This document shows positions 52,566 through 62,377 of a stretch of 64,000 bases of DNA, piece after piece. A program made the translations under genes and the position numbers. A model generated the notes under the pieces. The model was not told the origin of the DNA. It saw only the letters and a list, made by a program, of their open reading frames with translations, and searched no databases. Source of the stretch: Cytophaga hutchinsonii ATCC 33406 (lineage in GTDB: Bacteria > Bacteroidota > Bacteroidia > Cytophagales > Cytophagaceae); assembly GCF_000014145.1 (NCBI RefSeq), contig NC_008255.1:4108001-4172000 (forward strand), given 5' to 3'. The stretch's first letter is position 1. Every line of letters starts with the position of its first letter.

Positions 52566-53843
52566 ATGTATAGCAATAGCAATACTACCATTAATTACAC
52601 GAAAGTCTTTTTAGTGCTTTCCACCCTGTTCTTCATGTGGGGTTTAATAACAGTGCTTAATATTTCCTTAATAGAAGAATTAAGAGATGTCTTTCAATTA
52701 AGTTTTGAAGAATCATTAAGTATAAACCTGGCTTTGTACGGCACGTATTTTATTATTGCTCTGCCAGCCGGCTGGGTAATAAATAAAGTAGGCTTTAGAA
52801 AAGGCATTATTATTGGAGCCGGCTTAGCCAGTTTCGGTTGCTTTTTGTTTTATCCGGCAGCCGCTTCCAGTTCATTTGTAAAATTATTACTTGCACTGTT
52901 TGTACTTGGTTCGGGCTTTACATTTTTACAGGTAGCCGCAAACCCATATGTTGCCTTGCTGGGTATGCGCGGCAAAGGAGCTGCTAAACTTTCATTTATT
53001 CAGGCATTCAATTCTTTTGGAACATTTCTGGCGCCATTACTGGCAGGCGGTTTGTTTTTATCGATAGCCGGGCTTAAACCAACAAGTTTTGCAACCATGG
53101 CTCCGGAAGAACTGATGCAGCATAAAATATTACTGGTACAGATGCCGTATCTGTTATTCGGCTCTATCTGGTTTTTATTGATGCTAATTGTTACGTTATC
53201 AGAATTACCTAGAATAAATATGCAGGATCAGCCGCCGCTGATACGCAACAATGAAAAAGAACCAAGAAAATTTTTGTTGCAGTATCCTCAGGTAGTAAAC
53301 GGAGCAATCACCTTGTTTTTATATGTAGGCGCTGAAGTATCGCTGGCATATTACATATCTATGAAAAGTGAAACGTTAATCCCGTACTACTGGGGTTGCG
53401 CGCTGTTAGGCAGGTTCATTGGTGCAGGATTGCTTTTCGTTGCAACAAGCCCGCGTAAAATGATGAAATTTTCAGGTTCTGTAGCGTTATTCCTATTGCT
53501 GGTTTACATGATCATCAACAATGATGATAAGTATATCGTAAACATGAATCAGGAAACAGATCCGGCTTTGTACTTACTTGTTTTAATCGGCTTGTGTAAT
53601 TCGGTTATCTGGCCAACGGTATTTACCATGGGTATTGATGGTATGGGCAAATACTCCATTAATGCCAGTGCATTATTAGTTATGTCGGTATTCGGTGGTG
53701 CGGTTATACCGTTCATCTTTATTTATCTGTTAACAGATTACTCCATTATATCGGCATTCCCGATCTTGCTTATTGCGTATGGGTTTTTGATCTGGTTTGG
53801 ATCGAAAGGATCCATCTATGAAAAGAAAAACAATTTCTATTGA
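52566..53843 (+). CDS. MFS sugar transporter, FucP/GluP type
   Basis: A 425-residue major-facilitator protein with 12 helices. The N-terminal MWGLITVLNISLIEELRDVF and the segments FTFLQVAANPYVALLG and SFIQAFNSFGTFLAPLL match the fucose/glucose-galactose H+ symporter group. It should take up a hexose with protons; the exact sugar is not visible. It is followed by a strong terminator. Confidence 0.92.
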   Translation: MYSNSNTTINYTKVFLVLSTLFFMWGLITVLNISLIEELRDVFQLSFEESLSINLALYGTYFIIALPAGWVINKVGFRKGIIIGAGLASFGCFLFYPAAASSSFVKLLLALFVLGSGFTFLQVAANPYVALLGMRGKGAAKLSFIQAFNSFGTFLAPLLAGGLFLSIAGLKPTSFATMAPEELMQHKILLVQMPYLLFGSIWFLLMLIVTLSELPRINMQDQPPLIRNNEKEPRKFLLQYPQVVNGAITLFLYVGAEVSLAYYISMKSETLIPYYWGCALLGRFIGAGLLFVATSPRKMMKFSGSVALFLLLVYMIINNDDKYIVNMNQETDPALYLLVLIGLCNSVIWPTVFTMGIDGMGKYSINASALLVMSVFGGAVIPFIFIYLLTDYSIISAFPILLIAYGFLIWFGSKGSIYEKKNNFY

Positions 53844-53860
53844 TTTACGTAAAGCAATAA

Positions 53861-53904
53861 AAATAAAAGGGGTTGAACGTATGCGCGTTCAACCCCTTTT
53901 ATTT
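53861..53904. terminator. Bidirectional terminator, sugar transporter / asnB
   Basis: A perfect 19-bp stem, 53861-53879 with 53886-53904, 6-nt loop. The asnB stop codon (53899-53901) lies in the right arm. Confidence 0.9.
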
Positions 53905-55746
53905 TGCTACCATGTACTGTTCATACCAGAGCTGGAAAATCACAAGCGACCATAAACGTTTACCATGGTAATAGTGACCGGAACGGAATGACGCAATCAA
54001 CTTCTGAATTTCTTGGGCATTAAAAATCCCCTGCGCACTAATTCTTGCCGGATCTAAATAATGATCGATGAGATACGTATGAGATCTTTTAAGCCACTCT
54101 TCAGAAGGTGCAGAAAAGCCCCATTTGGTGCGGTAGATCAACGATTGAGGAATATATTTTTCAAGCGCTTTTTTAAGAATGTATTTTTGTGTGCCGTTGT
54201 TGATTTTTAATTCCAGCGGCAGATTAACCGCAAATTCCACGAGATTATAATCAAGAAACGGGCAACGCACTTCTAAGCCATGCCGCATAGATGCGATGTC
54301 CATTTTGTACATCAGATCATCTGCGAGGTAATGCTGTATGTCAAAAAAAGAAACAGCCTGTTCGTTATTGAGAGAAATTTTTTCCAGAGATTCCCAATAA
54401 GGAATGGTTGTTTCATGCGTATATCTGTAATTCAATAATTTTCCGATCTCTTGCTGGGTAAACATTTGCTGTTCCTGCGACCAAAGATTTATATAAGGAT
54501 GTTTATCTGCCCAGCCTTCAAACAAACGGGATTTGATTGCAGGTTTTCCTCCAAACATTTTAAATATGTTTCCGGCAAGTTTGAGAGATGCTTTACCGCC
54601 AATCCGTTTTAAGGTTTCAATGCGGTTATACCAGTAATAGGTATTATAACCCATGAATAATTCATCGGCACCATCGCCGGTCAATGCAACAGTTGTATGC
54701 TGGCGGCTTACCTTTGAGATCAGCAGGCTTGGCAATACAGAAGAAACCGCAAAGGGTTCATCATAAAATTCTATGGCATCTTTCAGAACAGAAAAAACAT
54801 CTTCTGCCGGCAGCCGGTATTCGTGGTGATTTGTTTTTAATAGTTCAGAAACCTTTTTTGCGTAAGCACTTTCATCATATTGTTTCTCATCAAAACCAAT
54901 GGTAAATGTTTCGACAGGCAGCGTACTGTTTTCCTGAAATTTGGAAACCACCAGCGAAGAGTCAACGCCACCGCTCAAAAACGCACCAATAGGCACATCA
55001 CTGATCATACGGGATTTCACCGCATCTGAAAGGAGGTGATGAAATTCCTCCAGGCCTTCTTTTTCTTTTAACGGTTTCGGATCGTATTTTTCACGAATGT
55101 CGTAAAAAGCTTTTACCGCGACACGTACACCATCAGTAACTTCCAGGTAACAGCCATTCGTTAGCTTTTTAATGTTTTGAAAAATGGTATTTGGTTTGGG
55201 AATGTATTCAAGGAATAAATAATCAGCAAGCGCTTCGCTGTTGATCAGTCGCGGAATCGGTAATTCAAGCAGCGATTTTATTTCAGATGCAAAACCAAAG
55301 CCGTCTGGTCCGTCGTAATAACAAACCGGTTTAATTCCGAAGCGATCACGTAACAGCGTTAATTTTTTTTCATATGTATCCCATATTGCAATGGCAAACA
55401 TCCCGTTGAATTCCTGAAAGGCTGCAGGGCCTTGCAAGGCAAACAGTTCGAGAATAACTTCCGTATCACTCGTTGTATCTGTTGGAATAGCATATTTAAC
55501 GGCAAGTTCTTTGTAATTGAATACTTCTCCGTTGAAGACCATCACATAGCGTTTGTCTTTAGAGAAGAACGGCTGATTAGCCGCAACAGACAGATCCAGT
55601 ATACTTAAACGGCGGTGGCCTAAGTGAACAGATTCATTTATATAAAAACCTTCCGCATCCGGTCCCCGGTGCTGAAGCCTGCGAGTCATGCTGTGAAGTT
55701 CATCCGAACCCCATTTAATAGAAATAAAACCAGTAATTCCGCACAT
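53899..55746 (-). CDS. asnB: Asparagine synthase (glutamine-hydrolysing)
   Basis: A 615-residue AsnB. I start it at ATG 55746 so that Cys2 (MCGITGF) becomes the N-terminal nucleophile of the glutaminase domain after Met removal. LGHRRLSILDLS and MVFNGEVFNYKEL are typical of that domain. The synthetase domain has the PP-loop SGGVDSS. It makes asparagine from aspartate, glutamine and ATP, though paralogues also act in cell-surface sugar or peptide pathways. The 55755 frame start would leave Cys internal. Confidence 0.94.
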   Translation of the reverse strand: MCGITGFISIKWGSDELHSMTRRLQHRGPDAEGFYINESVHLGHRRLSILDLSVAANQPFFSKDKRYVMVFNGEVFNYKELAVKYAIPTDTTSDTEVILELFALQGPAAFQEFNGMFAIAIWDTYEKKLTLLRDRFGIKPVCYYDGPDGFGFASEIKSLLELPIPRLINSEALADYLFLEYIPKPNTIFQNIKKLTNGCYLEVTDGVRVAVKAFYDIREKYDPKPLKEKEGLEEFHHLLSDAVKSRMISDVPIGAFLSGGVDSSLVVSKFQENSTLPVETFTIGFDEKQYDESAYAKKVSELLKTNHHEYRLPAEDVFSVLKDAIEFYDEPFAVSSVLPSLLISKVSRQHTTVALTGDGADELFMGYNTYYWYNRIETLKRIGGKASLKLAGNIFKMFGGKPAIKSRLFEGWADKHPYINLWSQEQQMFTQQEIGKLLNYRYTHETTIPYWESLEKISLNNEQAVSFFDIQHYLADDLMYKMDIASMRHGLEVRCPFLDYNLVEFAVNLPLELKINNGTQKYILKKALEKYIPQSLIYRTKWGFSAPSEEWLKRSHTYLIDHYLDPARISAQGIFNAQEIQKLIASFRSGHYYHGKRLWSLVIFQLWYEQYMVAK

Positions 55747-55851
55747 AGAATACAAAGTAAATGACTAAGCAACAAAAACCAAGCTTTGCTGTTGTATAAA
55801 TAATAAACGGAATGAAATGAGTAACGGTTTGTACAAGTAAGTAAAATCGTT

Positions 55852-56616
55852 TTAGTATAAACGGTCTTCCAATTCGAATGGAAGCGTGTACGTCATGCGC
55901 TCAATTCCAATGCTGTATGGAATGATCGTAAACTCGCCATTTAAATACCAGTATATCTGTTTGGAAATTTTTGACTCAGATGCATAAAAAGTTTCATCTG
56001 TAAAATGCACTAAAAACTGCATGCCTACTTCCAGAGAAATATCATCCTCAATAGTTTTGCAGATAAAGGTATCTTTGTCGGGAAGCGCTACCAATGCACC
56101 ATGCGTACCCTGTAAAGCCGGATATTCTTCCAGATACAAAACAGCAGACGTTTTAAATGCATCATCGCCGGTTAATGTGAGCATACCCGCTTGAGGATGA
56201 CCTTCATAAGGAACAACAACACGGTGATAGGTTTCCTGAATATTTTTTAATGCGCGTTCATATAATTCTTCTTCTGTTTTATCCCAATCAGCAGCATTGG
56301 CACGAACCAGATGTTCAATGGAAGCCGGATAGTCTAATACAATTATTGTTATGGTGTCATCCAGACTTTCGCGTACGAAAAACGCATCTTCAGGAAATGA
56401 TTCGAGGCTGGATTTATTAAGTATTCTCAGCGATAAGTAACGGGCAAAAGCTTCGTATCCTTCCTCTTCTTCAACGGCAGATTTAAACACATAAGGAGTT
56501 TCAGGCTGCTGCGGTTCAACAGTATTTTCTATAGCAGCACGTTCAGTAGAAGAAACGGGATCCGTTTCTTTTGTTGAATAAATAAACCCTAAATATTTTT
56601 TTAAAAACCCTTTCAT
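55852..56616 (-). CDS. Soluble protein of unknown function, perhaps DUF1444-like
   Basis: A 254-residue acidic protein without signal or membrane helix. After a charged N-terminal stretch (about 17-50), the segment DDTITIIVLDYPASIEHLV and a helix ANAADWDKTEEELYERALKN (about 121-140) recall DUF1444/YtpQ proteins. The C-terminal half is beta-rich (LEVGMQFLVHFTDETFY). This assignment is weak. The gene is monocistronic, and about 105 nt separate it from asnB. Confidence 0.65.
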   Translation of the reverse strand: MKGFLKKYLGFIYSTKETDPVSSTERAAIENTVEPQQPETPYVFKSAVEEEEGYEAFARYLSLRILNKSSLESFPEDAFFVRESLDDTITIIVLDYPASIEHLVRANAADWDKTEEELYERALKNIQETYHRVVVPYEGHPQAGMLTLTGDDAFKTSAVLYLEEYPALQGTHGALVALPDKDTFICKTIEDDISLEVGMQFLVHFTDETFYASESKISKQIYWYLNGEFTIIPYSIGIERMTYTLPFELEDRLY

Positions 56617-56802
56617 TTACCAGTTGAATACGGATACAAAGATACGATACAATGAATAAAATCAGATATTTAACAGCAAGAGTTATTCAACGGTTTGCCA
56701 ACACAACATGAACAGGTATTACATACTGACTATCAGAATGCTGTGAATCATCTATGTAACCTTTGCCTGAATAATACATTAAAATATTGTGTTTTATTGC
56801 TG

Positions 56803-56810
56803 TACCTTTG
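56803..56810 (+). promoter_or_regulatory. -7 element TACCTTTG
   Basis: Exact TAnnTTTG match only 15 nt before the ATG at 56826, which implies a short 5' leader and argues against the upstream in-frame start at 56787. Confidence 0.45.
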
Positions 56811-56825
56811 TTAAAAGAACCGTTT

Positions 56826-57224
56826 ATGAAAGATCAGATTTTAGAGCATTGGGATATTAACTACTTAGTATCATTTTTATACATATTTCTGGCAGAATCA
56901 GATTTTGTCATCAGCAAAGAAGAAGCCGGGATATTAAATGAAAGTCTGCACGACACATTGGTAAATGTGTTTTTTAAAACGGAAGAACAAAAGGATGCTA
57001 TTTTGAAAGAAGTAAATGCATATACGCACGCACTTTCAGAAGATCAAAAGATGGATCTGATAGAAGAGCTGACACGTAAAATTGACATTTCATTTGATGT
57101 GTATGAGTTGATTGTACAGGAGTTAAATAAAATTGCAAAAAGCGATAAATACATTTCTGTTGAAGAGCATTCACTGATGTATTTTATCCGCTTAAAACTG
57201 AATAAGGATTACAACGATAATTAA
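56826..57224 (+). CDS. TerB-like small helical protein
   Basis: A 132-residue all-helical cytoplasmic protein. Two halves each carry an acidic repeat: ESDFVISKEEAGIL (about 21-34) and KSDKYISVEEHSLM (about 107-120), the pattern of TerB-type domains, which bind metal in some cases. There is no tellurite-resistance gene around it, so a ter role should not be inferred. The start is ATG 56826. Confidence 0.78.
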   Translation: MKDQILEHWDINYLVSFLYIFLAESDFVISKEEAGILNESLHDTLVNVFFKTEEQKDAILKEVNAYTHALSEDQKMDLIEELTRKIDISFDVYELIVQELNKIAKSDKYISVEEHSLMYFIRLKLNKDYNDN

Positions 57225-57241
57225 TAACTAGTTTATATCAG

Positions 57242-57294
57242 GCCCATAAACATAAAGCCCGCGATATAAGTCGCGGGCTTTATGTTTTATGGGC
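57242..57294. terminator. Bidirectional terminator after TerB-like gene
   Basis: GCCCATAAA-CATAAAGCCCGCGA (57242-57264) pairs with 57271-57294, with one bulged A. It separates the convergent genes on each side. Confidence 0.87.
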
Positions 57295-57302
57295 AGATGC
57301 TG

Positions 57303-58028
57303 CTAAAAAGTATATCCGATTTTAAATCCTACCATACCGGTAGGGCTTGTTTTACGGGTAGTTTCTGTATCGTAGATATAATAGGTAGCGTAGGGGTATG
57401 TGTTGGATATATTGGATGTTTCGACAGCCTGCTTAACGACAGAGCCACGTAAGCCTAAGCCTATGTAATAATCAAGAATAAAACCTTTGCCAAGCGTAAA
57501 TACATAGCCGTAATTAAAAGTAAAACTATTCAGTTTAACAGACTCTTTTACCGGATCTGTGAATGAAGCAGCATTGTTGCCTGCATAACCTGTTACATCA
57601 TTATTGTACAGCCGGTGCCGGTAGCAAAGCGCCAGGTAACTTCCTTCAAATTCATCACCGTCCAGATATACCTTTGGTGAAATGCTATATGTATTGCCAA
57701 TTTTATATGACCGGGCGAAATTGGAATTGGAACTGTTGTTATCAACCATTCCATAAAACATTAGATTGCCCAGGTAATTTTCATACGTAACACCTGCCGC
57801 CAGTTCTACGCTGAAAGCACTGCCAAACATACGTTCATAATAAACAGGATAATCACCAATTAATACGCCAAGAGGATTGATGGAAATTTTATTTTTTTGT
57901 CCGAAAGAAGAACCCTTTGAAGGCTGATACGAGTCGTATACTTTAATTTGACCGTTGTTTTCAGGAACAGTTTGAGAAGATGCGAAGAGAGAAATCAATA
58001 AAAACAAAATTGCGTTGAAATACTTCAT
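57303..58028 (-). CDS. Outer-membrane beta-barrel-like secreted protein
   Basis: A 241-residue exported protein (signal peptide about 1-19, FASSQ). The body has many short amphipathic beta strands with aromatic ends (ALCYRHRLY, SFTFNYGYVFTLGKGFILDY), and the chain ends GFKIGYTF, with a terminal Phe typical of outer-membrane barrels. It may be an 8-stranded barrel of the DUF3575 kind. No ligand or enzyme features. Divergent from the gene at 58083, with overlapping promoter space. Confidence 0.75.
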   Translation of the reverse strand: MKYFNAILFLLISLFASSQTVPENNGQIKVYDSYQPSKGSSFGQKNKISINPLGVLIGDYPVYYERMFGSAFSVELAAGVTYENYLGNLMFYGMVDNNSSNSNFARSYKIGNTYSISPKVYLDGDEFEGSYLALCYRHRLYNNDVTGYAGNNAASFTDPVKESVKLNSFTFNYGYVFTLGKGFILDYYIGLGLRGSVVKQAVETSNISNTYPYATYYIYDTETTRKTSPTGMVGFKIGYTF

Positions 58029-58055
58029 TCAGGCATAAATTTGATTCATATTTGT

Positions 58056-58063
58056 CAAAGTTA
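58056..58063 (-). promoter_or_regulatory. -7 element TAACTTTG on minus strand
   Basis: Exact TAnnTTTG match (read on the minus strand) 28 nt before the start of the 57303-58028 gene. The 54-nt divergent spacer also contains CATATTTG (58047-58054, 7 of 8) for the right-hand gene. Confidence 0.42.
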
Positions 58064-58082
58064 ACCATAATTTTAAAATGCC

Positions 58083-59672
58083 ATGAAATTCATAACGCAT
58101 TTATTATTTGTTACAGCTCTTATGTGTAACATCCCATTTTTAAAGGCTCAGGAAGTAGCATTGCAGTGGGGCACATCGGTTAAAAATATCAGGGGAGCAA
58201 CGCCAACAGATGTGTTGGGTAAAGATGAAACAGGGTTTTACATCCTTAAATCTATGGGTGATGTTTGGCTGGAGAAATTCGACAACAATATGAATCGGGT
58301 GTGGTCCATTGAGATGGAAATATACTTGACTAAAAGGGAGAAAACGGTATTTGAAGCTGTCTTGGTTACTAAAAATAAAATCATTGTATTTACGAGCCTA
58401 TATAATAGCAAATCGGATACAAAAAAATTGTTTGCTTCGTATATTTCTAAAGACGGAAAAATTGATCCCAAACTATATGAAGTAAATTCATTTACAAATC
58501 TTGCATCCCGAAGGTCGGTCGATTACGGACTTGCATTATCTGATAATAAAGAAACAATTCTTATCTTCTCTAATTTCAAAGAAAAAAATACAGAAAAGGA
58601 AAAATTTCACTATAAAATAATCGACGAAAATTTTTTACAAAAAAGCCAATCCTTTGTTGAGCTGCCCTATGCAGGTTTGAATACCTATATCATGGATTAT
58701 ATTGTTGATAATGCCGGCAACATTCACATGGTTTATAGTGTCAATTTGAGGAATGAAGAAACAGGAAATAAAAGAAATGACGACAAGATTGATTTTAACT
58801 ATTATATTTTATCCTATTACCCGGCAACAAAAACCTTTCAGGAGTATGACATGCGGGTGGGTAATTATCTGATTGCAGAGATCAAGCTGATCATTGACAA
58901 AGAATCACGCTTTATGTATGTACCGGGTTTTTATGCAGAGAGGAGCGTTAATTCATTAAAAGGAACAATCATTTCTAAAATTGATCTTCTTAACAAGAAG
59001 ATTGTATATGCGAAGGAGCGGCCGTTTGATGATGCTTTTCTGGCCGTGGTTTTTGGAAAAGCCATTGACGATATTCATGACCGGGAAGCGTCGAAAAAGA
59101 AATCCAATGCAAACACACATTTATACAGTTACGACATCAGAGATATTTTTGTAAATGAAAACGAAGAGCTTGTTATGGTTAGCGAACAATATTATATGCA
59201 TGCAGTAACAACAACATCAACAACGGCAAACGGAGGTACAATAACACGCACAACCTATTATTACTACTACAATAACGTAATGGTTACTAAATTTGGTTCA
59301 GACGGTGATCGGGTTTGGTCCTCAAACATTCCTAAATATCAGGTCACAACAAATGATGGCGGCTTTTATTCATCTATAGGCGTGTTTCAATACAATGATA
59401 TGGTTTATATTTTTTATAACGACAATCCGGATAACGGAACAGCAATTACTTCCAGGCAGCTGCGTACAAGGAACCCGCAGAAATCTCAGCTTGCGTTAAT
59501 CTCTATAAGTACTTCCGGCGAGCTTAAAAAGAGTGTATTAATGCGTGCGCCGAATAAGGGAAAAGGTATTGCAACAAGGCCAAAGTTTGCAACGCAGGTG
59601 TCGGACAACCAGGTTATCCTTTTGGGTTATCTGCCGGGTGAATATAAAATAGGAAAAATAGATTTGAAATAA
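58083..59672 (+). CDS. Large secreted protein of unknown function
   Basis: A 529-residue exported protein (signal peptide about 1-22). No family is recognised. The chain looks like a beta-propeller or sandwich, with repeated strand-loop units such as DKTGFYIL, FDNNMNRVWSIEM and a related FGSDGDRVWSSNI. The last part is basic. A run of Tyr and Thr (about 378-400) is a low-complexity loop. Divergent from the barrel-like gene. Function unknown. Confidence 0.78.
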   Translation: MKFITHLLFVTALMCNIPFLKAQEVALQWGTSVKNIRGATPTDVLGKDETGFYILKSMGDVWLEKFDNNMNRVWSIEMEIYLTKREKTVFEAVLVTKNKIIVFTSLYNSKSDTKKLFASYISKDGKIDPKLYEVNSFTNLASRRSVDYGLALSDNKETILIFSNFKEKNTEKEKFHYKIIDENFLQKSQSFVELPYAGLNTYIMDYIVDNAGNIHMVYSVNLRNEETGNKRNDDKIDFNYYILSYYPATKTFQEYDMRVGNYLIAEIKLIIDKESRFMYVPGFYAERSVNSLKGTIISKIDLLNKKIVYAKERPFDDAFLAVVFGKAIDDIHDREASKKKSNANTHLYSYDIRDIFVNENEELVMVSEQYYMHAVTTTSTTANGGTITRTTYYYYYNNVMVTKFGSDGDRVWSSNIPKYQVTTNDGGFYSSIGVFQYNDMVYIFYNDNPDNGTAITSRQLRTRNPQKSQLALISISTSGELKKSVLMRAPNKGKGIATRPKFATQVSDNQVILLGYLPGEYKIGKIDLK

Positions 59673-59691
59673 ATCAGGCGAACACTGAAAC

Positions 59692-59739
59692 AAAAAATCA
59701 AGGCGTCGCATTTCATTTGACGCGACGCCTTGATTTTTT
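59692..59739. terminator. Bidirectional terminator after large secreted gene
   Basis: A perfect 18-bp stem, 59692-59709 with 59722-59739, ending in T-run on both strands. It separates the plus-strand gene from the mgtC operon. Confidence 0.9.
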
Positions 59740-59750
59740 AAAGCGTGCAA

Positions 59751-60416
59751 CTATACTTCAAATGATTCAACAAAATCAGATTCATATAAAGACTTCATGA
59801 AATTGTTGTGAAACTTTACGGGGCCTTCTACTTCAATAACAACATAGATCAAACCTTTGCGCTTCCCTTGATTAATAATCTTCGGACTAAGCTTGAAAGA
59901 CTTAATATTCTGCTTCATAGTTTGAATATGCTCCGGATTGTTAACCAGGTGTATGCGGTAAACTTTTTCCCGGTTCGTACGGTCAATATACCGTTGCAGC
60001 CAGGAGAAAGAGAGAAGAATAATTAAGATCAGGATAACAGAAATAATGGATATGGCAAATAATCCAAAACCAACCATCATGCCGATTGCAGCCGCGGCCC
60101 AGATAACGGCTGCTGTTGTAATGCCTTTAATTGTTCCGGTTTCCCGATAAATAACACCTGCACCCAGAAAACCGATACCAGTAACAATGGTAGAAGCAAT
60201 ACGTGTAGGATCGCCCTGGCCCATTAAAGCAACAGAAACAAGCGTAAATAATGTAGAGCCCAGCGTGATAAGAATAATTGTTCTGAAACCGGCCACTTTA
60301 CTTTTATATTCGCGCTCAGCTCCGATTAAAGCGCCCAGCAGCAACGACAGACAAAGTTTTATTAAAGGCACTTCTATAGAATGCAGTTCACGTATAATTT
60401 CCGAAAGTAAGTCCAT
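59751..60416 (-). CDS. MgtC/SapB-family membrane protein
   Basis: A 221-residue MgtC/SapB-family protein. The N-terminal membrane part has LLLGALIGAEREYKSKVAGF, GSTLFTLVSVAL, GIGFLGAGVIYRETG and ITTAAVIWAAAAIGMMVGFG. The C-terminal domain (about 145-221) is ACT-like. MgtC proteins inhibit F-type ATPase or affect Mg2+ and membrane energetics in pathogens; the role here is open. Last gene of the radA - helical-repeat - MgtC operon. Confidence 0.9.
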   Translation of the reverse strand: MDLLSEIIRELHSIEVPLIKLCLSLLLGALIGAEREYKSKVAGFRTIILITLGSTLFTLVSVALMGQGDPTRIASTIVTGIGFLGAGVIYRETGTIKGITTAAVIWAAAAIGMMVGFGLFAISIISVILILIILLSFSWLQRYIDRTNREKVYRIHLVNNPEHIQTMKQNIKSFKLSPKIINQGKRKGLIYVVIEVEGPVKFHNNFMKSLYESDFVESFEV

Positions 60417-60923
60417 TTATAAGTTGTTAATTATTTTTTTTGCCCTGCTTTTAAAACTTGGTGCAGCAAACGGCAATTGATCTTCGATAATAATTTTCAG
60501 TTCGCTTTTCAATTCCGGGTAATGCTGTATGATGTTATACGCAACAGTCATTCCGAAAGCCTTTACAGCACTTTCTGTTTTTGAATCTGCTAAAAGAGCA
60601 AACAGCGTATCAATTAATTTTCCGCTGTACGATTCCGGAATGTCCATGGTCTGCAGGATCCGTAAACTGTTTCTACGCACACTTCCATGGATTGGTTTAT
60701 CTAAACAGGCAATCAAGTGTGGAATATATGCTTCAAACCATTGAGGCTTTAATTCATAGGCCTTGCTTGCAGACCAGGAAGCGCGCTGAACAACAAGCTT
60801 TTCTTTACTAAAAAAAGCGTCCATCAGCTGCTTTAGATTTGATTTTGATTCCACCGCCCAAATACTGATTTTCTGTGCGTGAATTAAACTGTGTTCTTTC
60901 AGCAATTCCTCTTTGAGTTTCAT
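60417..60923 (-). CDS. HEAT-like helical-repeat protein
   Basis: A 168-residue all-helical protein. Paired helices about every 35-40 residues (QRASWSASKAYELKPQW, VRRNSLRILQTMDI, SAVKAFGMTVAYNIIQHYP) give a HEAT/ARM look. There is no catalytic motif. It lies between radA (directly before) and the MgtC gene (directly after) with zero spacing on both sides, so it is very likely co-transcribed with radA. A protein-protein role is inferred. Confidence 0.78.
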   Translation of the reverse strand: MKLKEELLKEHSLIHAQKISIWAVESKSNLKQLMDAFFSKEKLVVQRASWSASKAYELKPQWFEAYIPHLIACLDKPIHGSVRRNSLRILQTMDIPESYSGKLIDTLFALLADSKTESAVKAFGMTVAYNIIQHYPELKSELKIIIEDQLPFAAPSFKSRAKKIINNL

Positions 60924-62291
60924 TTAGCTTTGCAGAATATTATCAAACACTTCTCCCAGACGTGCTACCTCATGCAGTTGTATCGTGAACCGTTTTGGGT
61001 CCAGGCTTTTCATATTGTATTTAGAAATAAAGATATGCTTAAAGCCCAGCTTTTCAGCCTCAGAGATACGTTGTTCAATCCTGTTTACGGCACGGATCTC
61101 ACCGCCCAAACCAACTTCACCGGCAAAGCAGATATCTGCCGGGATAATGGCATCGTGAAAAGAAGAAACCAGACTTACACACACAGCCATGTCCAGTGCG
61201 GGATCTTCTACCTTTAAACCACCGGCAATATTCAGGAATACATCCTGGGCGCCAAAGCGCATGCCGCCGCGTTTCTCCAATACAGCAAGCAGCATGTTCA
61301 ATCGTTTTGAATCAAAACCTGTACTGCTCCGTTGCGGTGTACCGTACGTTGCAGCACTTACCAGCGACTGTATTTCTATCAGCAGCGGCCTGTTGCCTTC
61401 AAGTGTTGCACCAATTGCAATACCGCTGATCGCTTCGTCGCGTTGCGATAATAATATTTCTGATGGATTAGTTACTTCACGTAAGCCTTCTCCCGACATT
61501 TGATAGATACCCAGTTCAGAGGTAGAACCAAAACGGTTTTTTGTTGTACGAAGGATGCGATACGACAGATGCTGATCACCTTCAAACTGCAATACGGTAT
61601 CAACCATATGTTCCAGTACTTTTGGTCCGGCCAGTGTGCCTTCTTTCGTAATATGCCCGATGAGGAAAACAGGTGTACCGCTTTCTTTCGCATATTTCAA
61701 CAACTCTGCGGTACATTCACGTACCTGAGAGATACTGCCCGCAGCAGATTCTATAAAAGCAGAATGCAGTGTCTGAATTGAATCGATGATCAATACTTCA
61801 GGCTGCAGCATTTCAATCTGCTTAAAGATATTCTGCGTAGATGTTTCGGTTAAAATATAACAGGCATCTGAGGGAACTTCAATACGTTCGGCGCGCATCT
61901 TAATCTGCTGTTCGCTTTCTTCTCCCGAAACATATAATACTTTAACGGTTGAAAGTTTTAATGCAACCTGGAGCATCAGGGTTGATTTGCCAATACCCGG
62001 CTCTCCGCCAATCAGAACAATGGAACCCGGCACAATGCCTCCGCCTAAAACACGGTTCAGTTCCCCGTCGGGTGTAATGATCCGCTGTTCCTGACTGTAT
62101 GTAATTTCTTTGAGGTGACGCGGGCGCTGAGCAATTTTAGCAGAGCTGCTGTTCCACGAAGTTTTATCTTCTTTCTGAATAATTTCTTCTACATAGGTAT
62201 TCCATTCTCCACAGGAAGCACAGCGGCCGACCCATTTGGGTGATTGGGCACCACAGCTTTGACAGAAATAGGACGATTTTACTTTAGCCAT
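60924..62291 (-). CDS. radA: DNA repair protein RadA/Sms
   Basis: A 455-residue RadA. Features in order: zinc finger CQSCGAQSPKWVGRCASCGEW (two pairs of Cys), Walker A GGEPGIGKSTL (about 94-104), the RadA motif KNRFGSTSELGIY, and a C-terminal Lon-like domain (PALDMAVCVSL; CFAGEVGLGGEIR). It moves DNA branches in homologous recombination. First gene of the operon with the helical-repeat protein. Confidence 0.95.
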   Translation of the reverse strand: MAKVKSSYFCQSCGAQSPKWVGRCASCGEWNTYVEEIIQKEDKTSWNSSSAKIAQRPRHLKEITYSQEQRIITPDGELNRVLGGGIVPGSIVLIGGEPGIGKSTLMLQVALKLSTVKVLYVSGEESEQQIKMRAERIEVPSDACYILTETSTQNIFKQIEMLQPEVLIIDSIQTLHSAFIESAAGSISQVRECTAELLKYAKESGTPVFLIGHITKEGTLAGPKVLEHMVDTVLQFEGDQHLSYRILRTTKNRFGSTSELGIYQMSGEGLREVTNPSEILLSQRDEAISGIAIGATLEGNRPLLIEIQSLVSAATYGTPQRSSTGFDSKRLNMLLAVLEKRGGMRFGAQDVFLNIAGGLKVEDPALDMAVCVSLVSSFHDAIIPADICFAGEVGLGGEIRAVNRIEQRISEAEKLGFKHIFISKYNMKSLDPKRFTIQLHEVARLGEVFDNILQS

Positions 62292-62377
62292 AAATACGTT
62301 GTAAGTAATCTACAAAATACGAATAGTATAAGAGAAATGAAAAAATGCGCCTGCACGAATAACGAGCAGATAAAAAA

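Noticed and set aside
56826-57224. Tellurite-resistance gene call
   Set aside because: TerB-like repeats are present but no other ter genes occur; role not supported.
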